Shown: piece by piece, positions 12,360 through 25,000 of the stretch | Numbering within the stretch: the first letter of the stretch is position 1 | Layout: every line of letters starts with the position of its first letter | From: Isoetes taiwanensis | Taxonomy: Eukaryota > Streptophyta > Lycopodiopsida > Isoetales > Isoetaceae | Direction: 5' to 3' | DNA: 64,000 bases | NCBI GenBank assembly: GCA_021234155.1 | Contig: JAJEKV010000027.1 | Location: 13,486,916-13,550,915, forward strand | The notes under the pieces: generated by a model | What the model saw: only the letters and a program-made list of their open reading frames with translations | What the model was told of the DNA's origin: nothing | Database searches by the model: none | Position numbers and translations under genes: made by a program

Positions 12360-14480
12360 AATGTTCCACTTTAATTGGGTTTTATCGTTCACGAAGACAA
12401 AAAGGCCTATAGGACCCAAACAAAGGACAAAGCGAACATTCACTCTCCAGGGTTAATAAAAATTCGCCCAAATTGTATATTTGTACACATTAATGTAATG
12501 ATGAAGGACACAACTTATCTCACATGTCCATTATCTCCTAACGATATGATGCTAGACAATATATATAGCGTTTGGTTATCCAGCATATCATGCTCTGATA
12601 GGCCTAAATGCTGGCATTTTTTAAGAAGTGGCAATCATTTTCAATAACTTCAAGTTGGCACTATTGACAGATCATGTTTTCTTGCTCTTCCTAGGCCCAT
12701 ATGCATGTCTCAATTCTGAGGCGGTGTGCACCTGTGCGAATGGATGCAATCATTCAATGCTTCCTCATGAGTAAGTGTGTTAACAGGTATCATTCTGGAC
12801 GCCTGGCAAGCATGGGATTAATCTAGTTTATGTAGTGTGTTGTCTTTACTAACTCTAAAGCCATGTTATCCCAAAGCTGACTTATATAGCACTCTTCAGA
12901 TACTACTCCAGGCGATTGTGATCCTCATTACTTTGTACATGTATGCACCTGTGTTCTTGCACATTACATCACTAAATCCCATCTAGCATGCTTTAAAGCG
13001 TTGTGGATCCATGGTCAATGTGTAGATGAGGTTTTTAAAGCGAATGTGTTTCATATTTATCACGTTTTAATAGTAAATTATTTGACGTTTTAGGGTGATC
13101 GTCTAAAGAGGTAAGAACTTTGTCTCTTGTAGAAAATTTTGATACAGAACTGTGGACTTAACTCCAATTGCCCGAATTAAAAAGAATTTATGGACCCAAT
13201 CCAAGTTGTCCCGGATAGCAAGTGATATCAGTGATCCCCATACTTCTCCATATAGAAGGACTGGTTCCAAAAATCCTGAATAAAGTGCGACTGGTGGAAC
13301 CAGTTGTAAAGCTCTGCTTTGTGACAGTTGGTTTGCACTGCATATAAAGCCTTCCAGCCTGCCATCACCCATTATCTGATACAAGTATCCCAGTATGTGG
13401 TAGTAGTGAACTAAGGCTGCCTTTGTTGTCGCGAAAACGATTTCAGAAGCACCTTGGTCTTGGCCAAATTAACGTGCATTCTAGTGTGCTGGCAGAAAGT
13501 AGTCAGCACATCATCTAGGAGATCCACATCATCTGTATATATCAGCTGCCAAATTAAATGATGGATCTCTGCACTTCCATGCTAACCATGTCAATCCTCA
13601 AGCTGATCAATGTATAGTCCAAATAACATGGGAGAGATTGGGTACCCTTGGCAGACTCCAACACAACTGTTTATAAGATGGCATGATGGTGGCCTTTGAG
13701 CTGAGCAAGTTTCATATAGTCTGTATACTACATTTTGTAACTCCTTAGGGAGTCACAATTTCTCCCTCGATACCATGTCAAAAGCTTTCGCGAAATTCAC
13801 AAAATAACAATACAGATCTTGTCGCTTATTTCTTATGGCCTCTATCAAGGTCCTCACTTTTAAAATATGATCTATAGTTAAGTGTTTAAGTCTGAACTAC
13901 CGATGTAAGTGCGTGTACCTTTGTTTCCTCTGCTCATGCCACCGTCATTTCTTGCTCAAGAATTTCGATCAATAGTTTCACCAATAATGAGCTGACCATG
14001 ATTGCGTGATAGTTGGCGGGGCAGTGAGGATCACCTATCTTATGGTATCGCAACTACTCCATTGAAGGTCCATTATAGGAAAAAACCTTCTTGAAGTACC
14101 CTATTGAACAAACTAAGCAGGACAAAAACAATCTGTGGTCCAGTCCACTTTAATAGTTCTGCTACATATTGTCTAAATCTGCAGCCTTGCCATTTGCGAG
14201 ACATTGCAAACCTTTAGTGACATCTGCTTCTGTTACAACAAACCGCACTGCTAGGATCATAAAGATGCATAGTACTACACCCATTGCTCTAAAGAGATGC
14301 TCCTCCCCCACAGATTACACAAGTTTCTATAGTATTCTCCAAAATGTTGTGGGTGGCAATATAGGAAGTAGAAAATTTACTTGATGATGCTCTGCAACTT
14401 AATGTGCCTTCTTACTTTTGAGGAAAGTTTTGTATTGTTTGATATCCTGCTACCTAAAAGTGGGGTCAATTATTAGTCTG
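12360..14480 (-). mobile_element. Decayed LINE copy, same family as the 53 kb LINE
   Basis: Reading the minus strand, this stretch follows the 52.9-55.3 kb LINE from its 3' end inward. The 3' terminal phrase (TTTTATCGTTCACGAAGAC on the plus strand near 12,380) matches TTTTTATCGTCCACGAAGAC at 52,914. The frame at 13,103-13,384 carries FLEPVLLYGEVWGSLISLA (compare LVEPVLLYGIEGPVISLA). Further in, DNA matching the reverse transcriptase core continues to about 14,470. It is heavily broken, lacks parts around 12.8-13.1 kb, and lacks the endonuclease and ORF1. Confidence 0.75.
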
Positions 14481-14875
14481 AGCCAACATGAGTTCAATTT
14501 TAGGGAAAAAAATATGCCTCTCTTACAGTGAACGTTGTCGGCCCTAATCTACATGCGTTTTTAGCTTCCATTAAAGTATTAGCTTCTTCTTAAAGCATTT
14601 GAGACAACAAGTTGACATAATCGCCATTGCGATCTTTTCTACCGTGAATACACGATAGGATGAGCAAGTCACGCAAAGAAGGATAATTAGATAAGAAGAA
14701 TACAGTGGAGTCTTGAATACAAGGCTGAAGAATATTTATTACCATGAATGGTATATTTCGTTGGATTAGCATCTAATAGCATCCATATCACGCTTAGAAG
14801 AATCACAATGGTGATTAGTCTGAGTTAGAACCATCTCTTATTAATGATTTTTCTTGTGCATATCACAGAAATGCT
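14481..14875. other. No gene recognised
   Basis: Non-coding spacer between the decayed LINE and the broken coding region that follows. No repeat or signal noted. Confidence 0.3.
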
Positions 14876-17709
14876 CTAACAAATGTAGAATTCCCCTTCT
14901 ACATCATTAATCACTTCCGCCATTGCCCTGTCTATTTGTTGGCGACCCAATTCCAATCGATCTTCCATATCCAGTTTAGTGTAACCAGTCTTCTCGGGGA
15001 TCTTCAGGTCGTTCTCATCAGCACAATCTACAAGGCATTCCTGGGTTTTCTGTAATACATCGTTGAAGTCATCTTCTAGATCCTGATCATCGTCTCTAGA
15101 ACCAAGAATTTGCATGTGTGGCTTGTGATGCATTCTATCGCAGATCTTGCTGAATTCTTGAAAGTTTCCCAGACCCCATTATTCTCATCTCGGAGGCATC
15201 ACCCATCTGCTCATCTTCATCAAGTGTCACAGAGTTACTTGGCCCAAGTGCACTATTGATTAGAGGCATCATCACATCTAAATCATCGGTCAAAGCAGCC
15301 ATCTTTTGAAATACAATGATGTGGTAGCCAACTCCCTCTCCAGATTAGCAATATTTTTTCTTACTCTGTCCAATGTGGTCTCATAGGTTTGACCTCTCTT
15401 TAGCCTGTCCAATGTTGCGGCATAGTTTTCACCTTGAAAATTATTTATGACATCGTCCAGGTTATCGGATATCACTGTGCTCTTCGTGATATGCACATCT
15501 GAGGCCGTTTTGGAGGGTTCCCCCTTCCTTGAAATTTGATTTTTCCTGCTCCACTTCCTCTCTCCTTCCCTGCATGTCGACATCTTCCTCTTTGCTTTCT
15601 GTTTCTAGAGCACCACTAGTTAGCTTTTCCAGGTACGTGAAGAAGCTTTCAAGAAACTGAGTTCTTCTATCACCATGCACTACTACAGAATAGGCAGTTT
15701 GCGACGTCATTTGCGACGTCTTTGCGACGTAACGAGAACATCAAACGTCGCATGCATACGCTTTAATAACGTTTCCCGCTCGTCGCAAATGACGTCGCCG
15801 TGGATTCGTCGCAGCGCGACGTCACGTCGCATGTGCAATGTATTAGCGACGTCATGGACGTCCCAAATACGTACAAAATATTTCCTTATGACGTTTTACA
15901 GACGTCGCTCATATGTTGCTAAGACGTACATATATGTGCGTCCAAAATGTTTTTTCGTGGACTTGAACCCCTGACCTTTAGCTAACAAACCTGATGCCTT
16001 ACCAACACCTCAATAACTTATATTTGTATTTATTTTGCGTTTATTCTTAAAGTCGCAATGAGACGTTGTAATGACGTTGTAATGACGTTGCACTTGCGGC
16101 GGCGTCCGCGTCGCCAAATCGGCGTGGCACATACAATATGCAACGTAAGCGTTTCACATCGCGGCGTCGCCGCGTTGCACCTGCGGCGTGACCGCGTCGC
16201 TTTTAACTTTAATCGGCCACATTGCCATGTCGGTTTTGCCCACATAGGATACCATTCGCGACGTCGACCAAAGCGTTTCAATAGCGGCGTGGGGCGTTGC
16301 ATATCGCGACGTCGTTTGAATTTTCTTGTGGCGTCTTTAGAGCAGCGGCGCAAATTTTGCGACGTGGATGTTTCAAATACGTCGCAAACCGACGTCGCAA
16401 ACAGCCCATTCTCTAGTAGTGATGTTCCAAAGCCACGCTGTTTTTCTCCTAGATCAAAGCAGCCCTAGAAAACGTGGCAGTTGTGAAGAAGTCTAGCAAG
16501 CATCCATATTGAGGAAGAAGCTGCTCCACAATGTAATAGGCATACGACGTTTTCATTTGTGGCAGGAAGATCAAATCGCCATCTATTCCGATCAAGCGAT
16601 ATTTCATCCTGCCTGTGAATATCATCTTCCTGTGTTGCTTAATTTTCTTATCTTCCTCCTCGACGTCGGTATGTTCCCAGGTAGGCATCTCAGTCTTTTT
16701 TCCTCCGATGATCGGGCAGGGAGAACCGCAGTACAATCTTGCCTATTTCAAAAGAGTTTGGCCTCATTTCAATTGACGAGGTCGAGGATGTCGGTGACAA
16801 GTACTGGTATTGCTTTACGCGCTTTTTGTTCTCAAATTCGGGCGCCTCGTAAGTACCAATATAAACGTGCCCCTCTCCCTCTCCCCCTCCTCCCCAATTT
16901 GTGATAAACTGTAGAGACAGTTGGGCATCGAATTAGGAAGGAGAAACATGAAGAGGTGGAACACTTTGGCTGTCGTCATTCCAGAGATCCTTCCATAGAA
17001 CTCAAGGAATTGAGCTACCTTCAATCTGATTTAAATTCGCGCATGTGGACACAGATTAGCTGAGCATGCTCAAGTATAGTGGTAGCCGGAATACCATCTT
17101 TTGTGCACATCATTACCATGTTTCTGCTATGGACACGCGCTTTATCTTGGTTCACCATGATCTCATTAACACAGGCTAATATGATTGCAAGAAGAGTACC
17201 CAGAACATGGTCTTTATTGATATTTACTTTAACATAAGGACTATCTATGGCTGCAACTTGAAGCAGACACTCCTCTATAAACTCTGGATATGCCACTGAT
17301 AAGTCATGGAAGCTGAGATATAGCACTTCATGATGCAGGACTTCTCTCTCTATCAGAGTTAGCGTCCTCAAGTCTGATGCTTTGTACTCGAAACGACCTG
17401 TGTAGTTTGAGGAGGTTTTCAGAAAATACTTACCTGCAAGTACCTCATCCATCAGATAATTATTTCAGCATTGGACATGCCTCAGAGAGTCTGAAGGATG
17501 ATCTTGTTAAAGAAATCCTTTGTCAGCTTGTCAGGGACATTGTCTTGATTATCAGCCAATTTCCTCTTCACCCACTTGTTCACCACAGCCATAAACTTAG
17601 ACCAGGTTGTTTCGGGCATAAAGACCCATTGCTTTTCATCTTTCATTTCCTTGACTTTGAAAGTGGCGCACAGCTCCCCCCTCAGACTCATTAAGCAGCA
17701 CAAAGTCAA
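14876..17709 (-). pseudogene. Unrecognised broken protein-coding region, split by a CACTA element
   Basis: Several minus-strand frames run one after another with coherent, protein-like composition: 17,709-17,482, 17,452-17,021, 17,024-16,815, 16,736-16,449, then 15,710-15,462, 15,583-15,290 and 15,133-14,876. The best piece, 143 residues at 17,021-17,452, is rich in leucine/isoleucine helices. The downstream pieces are charged and look like coiled coil (KNIANLERELATTSLYF, LELGRQQIDRAMAEV). Stops and frameshifts separate them, and the 744-bp CACTA element sits inside. I do not recognise the family. It may be one ancient host gene or an ORF of another mobile element. No nucleotide-binding, protease or polymerase motif was seen. 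Confidence 0.45.
15678..16421. mobile_element. Non-autonomous CACTA (En/Spm) element, 744 bp
   Basis: The left end begins CACTACTACAGAATAGGC and the right end, read in reverse, begins CACTACTAGAGAATGGGC. Both continue into GTTTGCGACGTC. The element is flanked by the 3-base target duplication ATG (15,675-15,677 and 16,422-16,424). CACTA termini plus a 3-base duplication are the hallmarks of the superfamily. The interior is packed with GACGTC, GCGACGT and CGTCGC words in both orientations, which fits subterminal transposase-binding repeats. There is no transposase, so it needs an autonomous partner. Open frames inside it (for example 16,058-16,468) are by-products of the repeats. Confidence 0.9.
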
Positions 17710-17820
17710 AGATTGGGTTGATCATTGGAGTAAAAACGTTCAAGCTTTCTTTGACAAGCTCACGGAAACCTTGACAATGGCCCCGGTGTTAACATTGCCA
17801 GATCCAGAGAAAATGTTATG
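17710..17820 (+). pseudogene. Scrap of Ty3/Gypsy reverse transcriptase-RNase H junction
   Basis: The plus-strand frame contains LTMAPVLTLPDPEKM, the conserved start of the Ty3/Gypsy RNase H domain, preceded by WSKNVQAFFDKLTETL. The chromovirus at 61.98 kb has the near-identical block LTTAPVLILPDPEKD. Only about 35 residues remain and nothing on either side continues the domain. Confidence 0.7.
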
Positions 17821-18090
17821 TAAGTTATGCTTATTTCATTAATTTTGAGATGAGTTCTCATGGAGATATGATTTAACGAGACCTTTAAGGTATTTTATTT
17901 TGAGTACAAAGGGAGTAACCCCCAGTACAGTGCATGTAATTAGTGAACATTTTTTGATCCAGCTATGTTTTGTGGAATCTGATCATTTACAGGAATTTCT
18001 TTGCGTAAAATTATAGTAGACTTGTATATTTTAGACCATGTTATCTTACTGTAATATTATGTGCAGTATGCATATTTTTTCTCATTTGAT

Positions 18091-18385
18091 TGTTTGGGGC
18101 CTGGGTTCGGGAACTCCTGGAAGACAGCCCTCTGTGAGGACCCGTGGATCTAACAGGAGAGTCCGGGGGACTATGTCACGCGGGATTTGCAAGAAGAGAA
18201 CAAGAAGAAGGAAACAGAACAAAGAGAACAATGAGAGGAAAATGATAAGCTTCCTTGATATCAATGATGAACATACATGAGCTCTCGCAATCGAGAGAAA
18301 ACTGAAAAGAGACAAGACTCAAAACTCATCTAGCCCTCATATGCTAGCTCTACTCATATATATAGTACAATGGCCTTTGGCCCAA
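18091..18385 (-). repeat. Left part of a Ty3/Gypsy LTR plus leader, same family as the 33.7 kb LTR
   Basis: 18,091-18,382 is almost identical to 33,650-33,942. Bases 18,174-18,385 are LTR; its minus-strand 3' end is CGCGTGACA. Bases 18,091-18,173 are the element leader next to it. The LTR breaks off at the CAA that precedes the CACTA-like element and resumes at 25,001. The internal part of this Gypsy copy, which should lie to the left, has been lost. Confidence 0.85.
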
Positions 18386-18401
18386 CACAAGGCACCCAAA
18401 A

Positions 18402-19060
18402 GTTTAACCACTAAAATAAACCACTGTCAAACCACTATAGATGTGATTTTTTATAATAAAAATTTCATTCTTAATAAAAACCACATAACATAGTGGTTTT
18501 TATAACTAGTACGTGGTTATTCATGTTGATTTTTTGTTATAGCGTGGCTTTTCAAAACCAAGCCTAGTTTATTTTATGGTTTCTAGCATCAACGATGGTC
18601 ATTCATGTTGGTTTTCTAATGTTCCATGATTATTAATTCGATATTGGTTTGTAGCATGGTTTTTCAACACCACTTTAAATATGGTAATGGTTGTTTATGT
18701 TGGTTTTCTATTGACACAAAGTTAAAGTACTTTATGGTGTGGTTTTTTAACCAATTTAAATGCCATGGTGGTTATTCATGCTAGTTTTCTAATATCACAG
18801 TTTATATTATAAAGTGGTTGTGGTTTATAGCATAGTTTCAATCATGGTGATCGTTCACAAATATCATCTAAAAAGATGTGGCTATCCGTAGTGCAAAACC
18901 AGCATAGAATTGAATTGAATGTTTTTTTATCATCCATGGAGTCCAATCGGATAGTGGTGCGGTTTTGCATTCACATTTATATATTAACTAAGGTTTATAT
19001 CATGGTTTCCATTTTTCGATACCAATTTAGTATCCCATGTCCAAGCATGTATTGAGAAAT
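18402..19060. repeat. Left subterminal repeat array of the CACTA-like element
   Basis: Short motifs with GTGGTTTTTATA, CATGGTTTTTCAACAC, GTGGTTATTCATG and the inverse AAACCAC recur every 20-60 bases. In CACTA elements such arrays are binding sites for the element-encoded DNA-binding protein. The mirror array is near the right end. Confidence 0.65.
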
Positions 19061-20782
19061 AAAATATCATGCTATAACGATCTTCGAAAGATGGGAATCA
19101 TTCTTGAGATGACTTACTCATTAATTAAATTGATTTCTATCATCTATAGCATCCAAATTATCCATGAGGCTTCATACAAGGAAATCATACAAGGACAATC
19201 ATAAGCATGCAAACCAATAATATAGTTTCCTAAAATTTATTCAATTAAAATTGAAGGACATGTTTTATTTTATTATATTTCTTTCTTGAGGAAAGTAAAA
19301 AATATATATATTACCACAGAAGCCTCTTTCAGTGGAAGAAAATATTTAGCCACTTCTATGTTCATCTTCTACCCAAGGAATAATCTACTTATTTAAAAGG
19401 TTTTAGGGGGTGCTTGCCTAACATTGTTAATACTAATTCGACGTTCGCTTAAGCTTTTTCAGGCTTGGTTTCCTCCATTTTTGTTTTCGAGCAACCTGTT
19501 TTGATTCACTTGATGCAAAATTTTCACCGCGAAATTTTGAGGTGGTAAAAATTACCTCCTCCAAAAACATAGGCCGAGATAATAAGATGAGATAAAGAGA
19601 ATTTTTACGTAAAGCTAAAAACAATTTATCCATCCTTTGTTTTTCTTGATTCATTACGGAGAGAGGAATCATTATAGAGAGCGGCAGTTAATGAGATTTG
19701 TGTGTAGAAGAAATAAACCGAGGGCACTAGCAGTGGCGGCCCTCCAAGCTCTTGCAACTCCGGCACTCGAAAAACGGTACATATTTTCAGATCTTCCATC
19801 TGAAACTCATTTGTCCGTCAAATATTCAGCACCAAATCGAGCTTCCCCTTCTTTTCCCATCGATCTGCCCCTGTTTCTCGCATGGTTGCCATGTCTGCCA
19901 CTTATAAGCTTAGGAAGCCGGTCTTGATGTGCCTTATTCTTGCTGAGCTGGTGCTTGCTGTACTTGTGCAGGTAAAATATTGGAGGGTAAAGTAGATATC
20001 ACTGATGGTTCTTATTTGGATGATGACCAAAAAGCACAAGGTTTTGTGCTCACTTGTGTTGCTTATCCTCGGATATCTATTTGCATCATCTTTTTGCTGC
20101 TTGACCACCTCAACTTGCATGCATAAATGGCTCAAGCACGATGTGCAAGTTGGCAAGGCGCATAAAAGATAACCATGATCCCAGGGCAAAAACACAAGTA
20201 ATGTTGTCGGCTGGAGCGAACTTGTCATGTTACAGCCCTGAAGCACAAGGAATTTTGTGGGATTGAGCAGAGGGGTCACGTTATAGCCCTTCTAAGCATA
20301 ACGATATTTAGACAGATAGGTAGATATCATTTTAATGGACATGGAAGTTGTCATGTTAAAGCCCTTCGAAGCATAGGGACCGGTTGGGAAGAATCAAATT
20401 GTTGAATTGGGAAGGAGTCGCTAGGGAACAATATTCTTATTCTTAGGGGTTGTATTTATTTGACAAATGTTGGGTGCACAAAAGGATGCATGCAACAAAC
20501 GAACAAATGTGCACAAGGGCATCCAAAAAGGGCCACAATATCGCGTTTTGTCCCACATAAATTAGGGACACCTTTTGCATCCTTTTTTTCTTCCTTCCTC
20601 TCTGTTGTCATACCAGCCCCCCAGTTCTTCGTTTCAGACCGCCTTGCCGGATTTGGAGCTCTTGCTTCTTCAATTCCGCCCCATATCTCCTCCCTGCCCT
20701 TCGATTTTAGATCTTGCATTTCATCGCCGCCTCAGCAGCCAGGTTCCTTCGTTTTTCTGCGCCGATTTTAGCTCTTCTCAGC

Positions 20783-23760
20783 ATGGGATCGGAGGATTTG
20801 GTGGATTCTGTCGAGCTTGGTAATGGGTTTGTGGAAGATGATGCAAAGGTTGACTCTTCATATGTGCCCAGTTCACTGGCTCCCTCTCATGGATGGCAGA
20901 AGGTGGTGGATGGGAAGAAACAGAGGCGAGAGCAGAAGAAGAAAGAAAAGGAGAAAGAAAAAACGTTTGGGCTTGTTGGTGATGGTGAGAAGTTAGCAAA
21001 TGGAGTTTCTGAATCCAAGGGCTTCAAGGCCCTAGAAAAGGAAGTGCAAGAGAGGAAATTGCAGAAGGAGGCTCGTCGTGCTGCTGCCGCTGCCGCTGCT
21101 GTTGAGGTGCCTACGGTTCAATCCAGTGATGGAAGTGACGAGGAGGGCGAGTTTCACAAACCAGTTAATGGAGAGATCCATGTTGAGGTCAAAAAAGCTA
21201 AGAAGGCTAAGAAACCTAAAATTTCAGTTGCAGATGCAGCATCAAGAATTGTTGCATCAGATCTGGTTGCCTTCCTGAGCGAAATCTCGGTAGGTTTCTT
21301 TCTGATCTGGTGTGAAAGTCAGCGTGTTTAACTTTGCTTTATTTTTTAGACAGAAATATAGGGGCTATGTTTTTGTGCATGATGATTACCAATTAAGCAT
21401 GTTTATAATGCCTCGCAGGAACAATTTCAAGAACGCCCAGATATACAACTGGTGAGATGTGCAGATTATTTTGTTGATGCATTTAAGCCTGTGACCCCAT
21501 CTCAATTCTCCTGGGAAAAGATTTCAAAAGAGCCTCTATCGAAAATTTATGAGGTCAGTTGGATTGGATAGATTCTATGTTACATCAATCAAATAATTTG
21601 TAAATATGCTGCATGCACATCATATGCATATACCACATTGTGGAGCTTTGTTCGGAAAAATATATAACACTTATTCACAGGACATGCATTGCAGCAAAGA
21701 GTAATTTTTACAAAATATTTTAGAAATGCCCAGAATATTTCTACTGACATGCATATACTGGCTTGCAAGTCATATGCATGTAATGGGATGCATAGTTCCT
21801 CTTATTTTTGTTTGAACCTTGACTCTTAAGTTGTTTTTTGGCATGTACCCCTTTGTGATATTCCTGAGGAAATTCGCTAGGTCACATCTGACTGGTTTTG
21901 TCAGAAGCCTCTAGAATCTCTATCAAAATTTGCAATTTTGGCACTGAATGAAGTGATGGACGAAACACCAACTCAGCATGGAAAGGGATCTAAGTCATCG
22001 CAGCAGCCTTCTCTTAACAAAACAAAAGTGAGTCATGCTGAATGTAAATTTCTTGCTGGCATATTGTAACCAAATTACATGCTTTTCCAGGTAGGAATGT
22101 TCACTTTACTAGCTTTACTGCTTCGTGCCAAGCCAGAAGTTTTGCAATCAAGCCGCAGTTGAGTCAAATTCAAGGGCAGGATAAGCTGTCAATCTTGGCC
22201 TGGGCATATAGCCAAGTTAGTTCTTTTTACCATCCCATTTTCTTCTGTTGTGGTTGATATGAGGATGTCTTCCCATGATCCATTTATTATCTTTTAGGCT
22301 GCTCAAGGAGATCTTGTGGTTGGAGCATCCTTATGGGTGCAATACTTGCTGCCAGCAGCAGTAGGGAAAACAAGCACCCCTGTCTCTAGAGACATTGCCC
22401 TGCAGTTTTTTGAGAGGTAACTGCTTGTTTTTGTTGCTTTGAGCATACAAATTCTTCATATCTTTGCCACATTATTCTGTCTGTGTGTCTCATAACTCCG
22501 AAGTTATACCGTCTGATAATTTATTCGGTATGCTTTCTTCTAATGCAAAGAAGGCAAGAACCATCCTTTTGAGTGGTGCTTCTAAAAAAGGAGAGCGTTT
22601 AGTACCTCCTGCTACACTTGATGCCGTTCTCCATGCTGCTTTTCCTCCGTCTCCACGAACGAAGGTAAGTACATTCTATAATGATTAAAAGATGCCATGT
22701 ACATTCTATAATGATTAAAAGACGCCATGATAATATGCCTGTTCTGTAAGATTTATCGATCTTACAATAAAGAAGGATGTGCAGCTGTCCTTGTAAAATT
22801 GATGATGCTTGGTCAAGTTTGGCTGCATAAGCAAAAACAATGTCATGCATGCTGTGGGGAAGAGTAGTTGGTCACAGCGGATGGTTGTTATTTATGAATT
22901 GGCTAAGCTTGCATATATTGGGCCTCCTTTTTTTTATTAACTGGAACTTAAAACTCTGCAGGCTGGAGAAAGATTTTATGCGATCTATCCTTTGGTCAAA
23001 GAACTTGCACTGGCAGGCGTGCTTAAAAGCAAGTCAACGAGACCTGTTGCACAACAACTTCTGCCCTTAAGCATGGCTGCAGTTGCAGAAGGTAACAGGC
23101 CTGTTGCATTAGATACCTATGTTTGTTATGAAGCATTTTCAATAATGGCTTATAATATCTCTGTGTTAGTCATGACTCATTAAGGTTAGTTTGCTTCCTT
23201 CAGATGCTTCTGATCTGGCTGAAGAGGCCTTTACCATCTTTCGTTGGTGCTTGCTTCAAAATCCAGATTGCTACAAACAATGGCTGAGGTCTTTAAACAT
23301 ATCTTAGATATGCATTTTCTAAACTGTAATTGGCCAGAGATACTAGAAGTTTCGTGAAGATGCTTTAGATTCTTCTTTATTGTCATTAGAGCAATGCATC
23401 TCATGCTTGTTTTTTTCAGGAAAAGCTTCACATGGGTAACATTAAAGTGGGCTTGCTAATTGAGCTGCAATTCTACCTCCAAGTTCTCCTTACCGCTGTT
23501 GCTATTTAGTTCTTCGCTTTTATTTTCTTTACAATGGTAACCTGACTGTTTTATACTACAGAGGCATAAGAAGGAAATTTAGAGGCATACGAAGGAAATT
23601 CAACCCCTTCCTGTGAAACTACACCTTTGGAAAATGGAAGCTCAGGCTAATTCTGGCAAGTACCTTCCAACTCTCGCTGTGTTTGCTATGCCATTCATGT
23701 AGCTACTGTTTTTAAGCAGCAGACTCCCGTTGCAGGAGATCTTGGTCCAGACTACGAATG
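20783..23760 (+). pseudogene. TMEM214-like gene copy (plant DUF2359 family), decayed
   Basis: Exon order follows plant TMEM214 homologues such as Arabidopsis At1g70770. Exon 1, 20,783-21,289, gives MGSEDLVDSVELGNG, then GWQKVV, a KKKEKEKEK basic run and an alanine stretch. Further exons are 21,419-21,553 (DIQLVRCADYFVDAFKPV), about 21,845-22,027 (TSDWFCQKPLESLSKFA), 22,091-22,216 (VGMFTLLALLLRAKPEVL), 22,298-22,416 (AAQGDLVVGASLWVQYLLP), about 22,520-22,664 (KKARTILLSGASKKGERLVP), 22,972-23,091 (GERFYAIYPLVKELALAGVL), about 23,204-23,285 and small pieces to 23.7 kb. Damage: an in-frame TAG at 21,878-21,880, a missing AG before the exon at 21,845 (AT instead), and a one-base frameshift near 22,155. 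Animal TMEM214 is an ER membrane protein; the plant role is little known. The whole gene lies inside the CACTA-like element, so it is probably a captured copy. Confidence 0.85.
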
Positions 23761-24429
23761 ATGCTTGGCAGCTTGCGGTAAAGAAGTGCTATTAAAATAT
23801 TTGTTTTTTAAAACTCAGCCATAAAAAACAATCAGGTATTATTAGAGGTTTTCTCTATATTTTAAAGATGTGAAAACTGAAGGAGATCCAACATAGCTTG
23901 AGAAGTATACCTCCAACATACCTTGAGAAAAATAGTTTTGCAATCTTCCTGCTACAAGGTGTGAGTTTATATGCTTTTATATGTCAGATCTTGGTACAAT
24001 TTACAGGAGCCTTTATAGACCTTAAAGTAGGAAGTTATCTTTTCATACTTCATTGCATCACTGGACGGAAGTAGAGGTGATTGGTTTAAGCTGCATTATG
24101 TTTCTATTATTTATGTACTTAAATACAAGTGCAAAGTCAATACTTTCTTTTTGTAAGACATTTCTATCTGAATTTGTTTTGATATTTATGCACTTACAAC
24201 TGCAAGGTTGGTCTTTCTATAAGATGGTTTTATCTGAATTTGTTAAGTATTTCTGAAAATAGATTTATCATTGTTTATGAGTTCTGGAAATGGTTGGGGT
24301 TCAAATCTCCTTGCTCCCTGAAATCATACATATTGACATGGACGTAATAAGTACAACAATACGTAAAAGAAACCATCTACATTCAATAGTTTGTTAAACA
24401 ACAAAATATTACTTCTTAATAGATTTTAA

Positions 24430-24980
24430 TTAAATAAAGTTGAAATGGTTTAAACAACAAAGTGTTACTAGTTGTTGAAATGGTTTAAACAACAAAGTGT
24501 TACTGGTTATCATCAGTGGTTAATAAATGATAACCATGAAGATAAGGCATGATCAAACCATGCACATTTGGAATAAACTATTACTGTAATTTGAATCTAA
24601 CACATTGCGAACCATATGCATGTACCATGACAATTAGCCATGCTAGTTCACCACAATAACCAACCACACTATAGAATCACATGAATAGAGCAGCATATTA
24701 AACCACATCCACACCATCGTGTTATACCATAGGGACTAACCATACCCTTAAAACACTATAATATACCACATAAATTTATCAACATGCTATACCACTTTTA
24801 CAAACTCTACAAAGAAGCCATTAGCAATTACCATACCATAACACCACCCTAACAAACCTTACAAAAGAACCCATTAGTTTAGCCTCATATGGTTTTTAAT
24901 GATATCAACCCACAAACATGTATTGGTTTTGTAAAATGGTTTTCTAGTCACAACCATGGGAAAAACCATGTAGTGTTTTA
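24430..24980. repeat. Right subterminal repeat array of the CACTA-like element
   Basis: ACCAC-type motifs (AAACCACATCC, ATACCACATAAA, CACCACAATAACC, ATACCACTTTT) recur through 24,650-24,860 and mirror the GTGGTTT motifs of the left end. A 35-base direct duplication (GAAATGGTTTAAACAACAAA twice) lies at 24,441-24,505. Confidence 0.6.
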
Positions 24981-25000
24981 ATTTTGGGTGCCTTGTGCAA

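Larger units (their letters stand above)
18386..24997. mobile_element. Pack-CACTA-like element carrying a TMEM214-like gene copy
   Basis: The left end starts CACAAGGCACCCAAAA at 18,386 and the right end, reversed, starts with the same 16 bases ending at 24,997. Both are flanked by CAA (18,383-18,385 and 24,998-25,000). The host sequence on the two sides joins into one Gypsy LTR, which confirms an insertion. Three-base duplications, CAC-starting termini and several hundred bases of repeated AACCAC/GTGGTTT motifs inside each end are CACTA features, although the fourth and fifth bases here are AA instead of TA. No transposase was found. The 6.6-kb interior holds a full-length multi-exon TMEM214-like gene copy in plus orientation, so it is a gene-capturing, non-autonomous element. 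Confidence 0.8.

Noticed and set aside
16030-16468. Overlapping 107- and 136-codon frames on opposite strands with arginine-rich translations.
   Set aside because: They lie in the CACTA element and result from its GACGTC repeats, which avoid stop codons on both strands.
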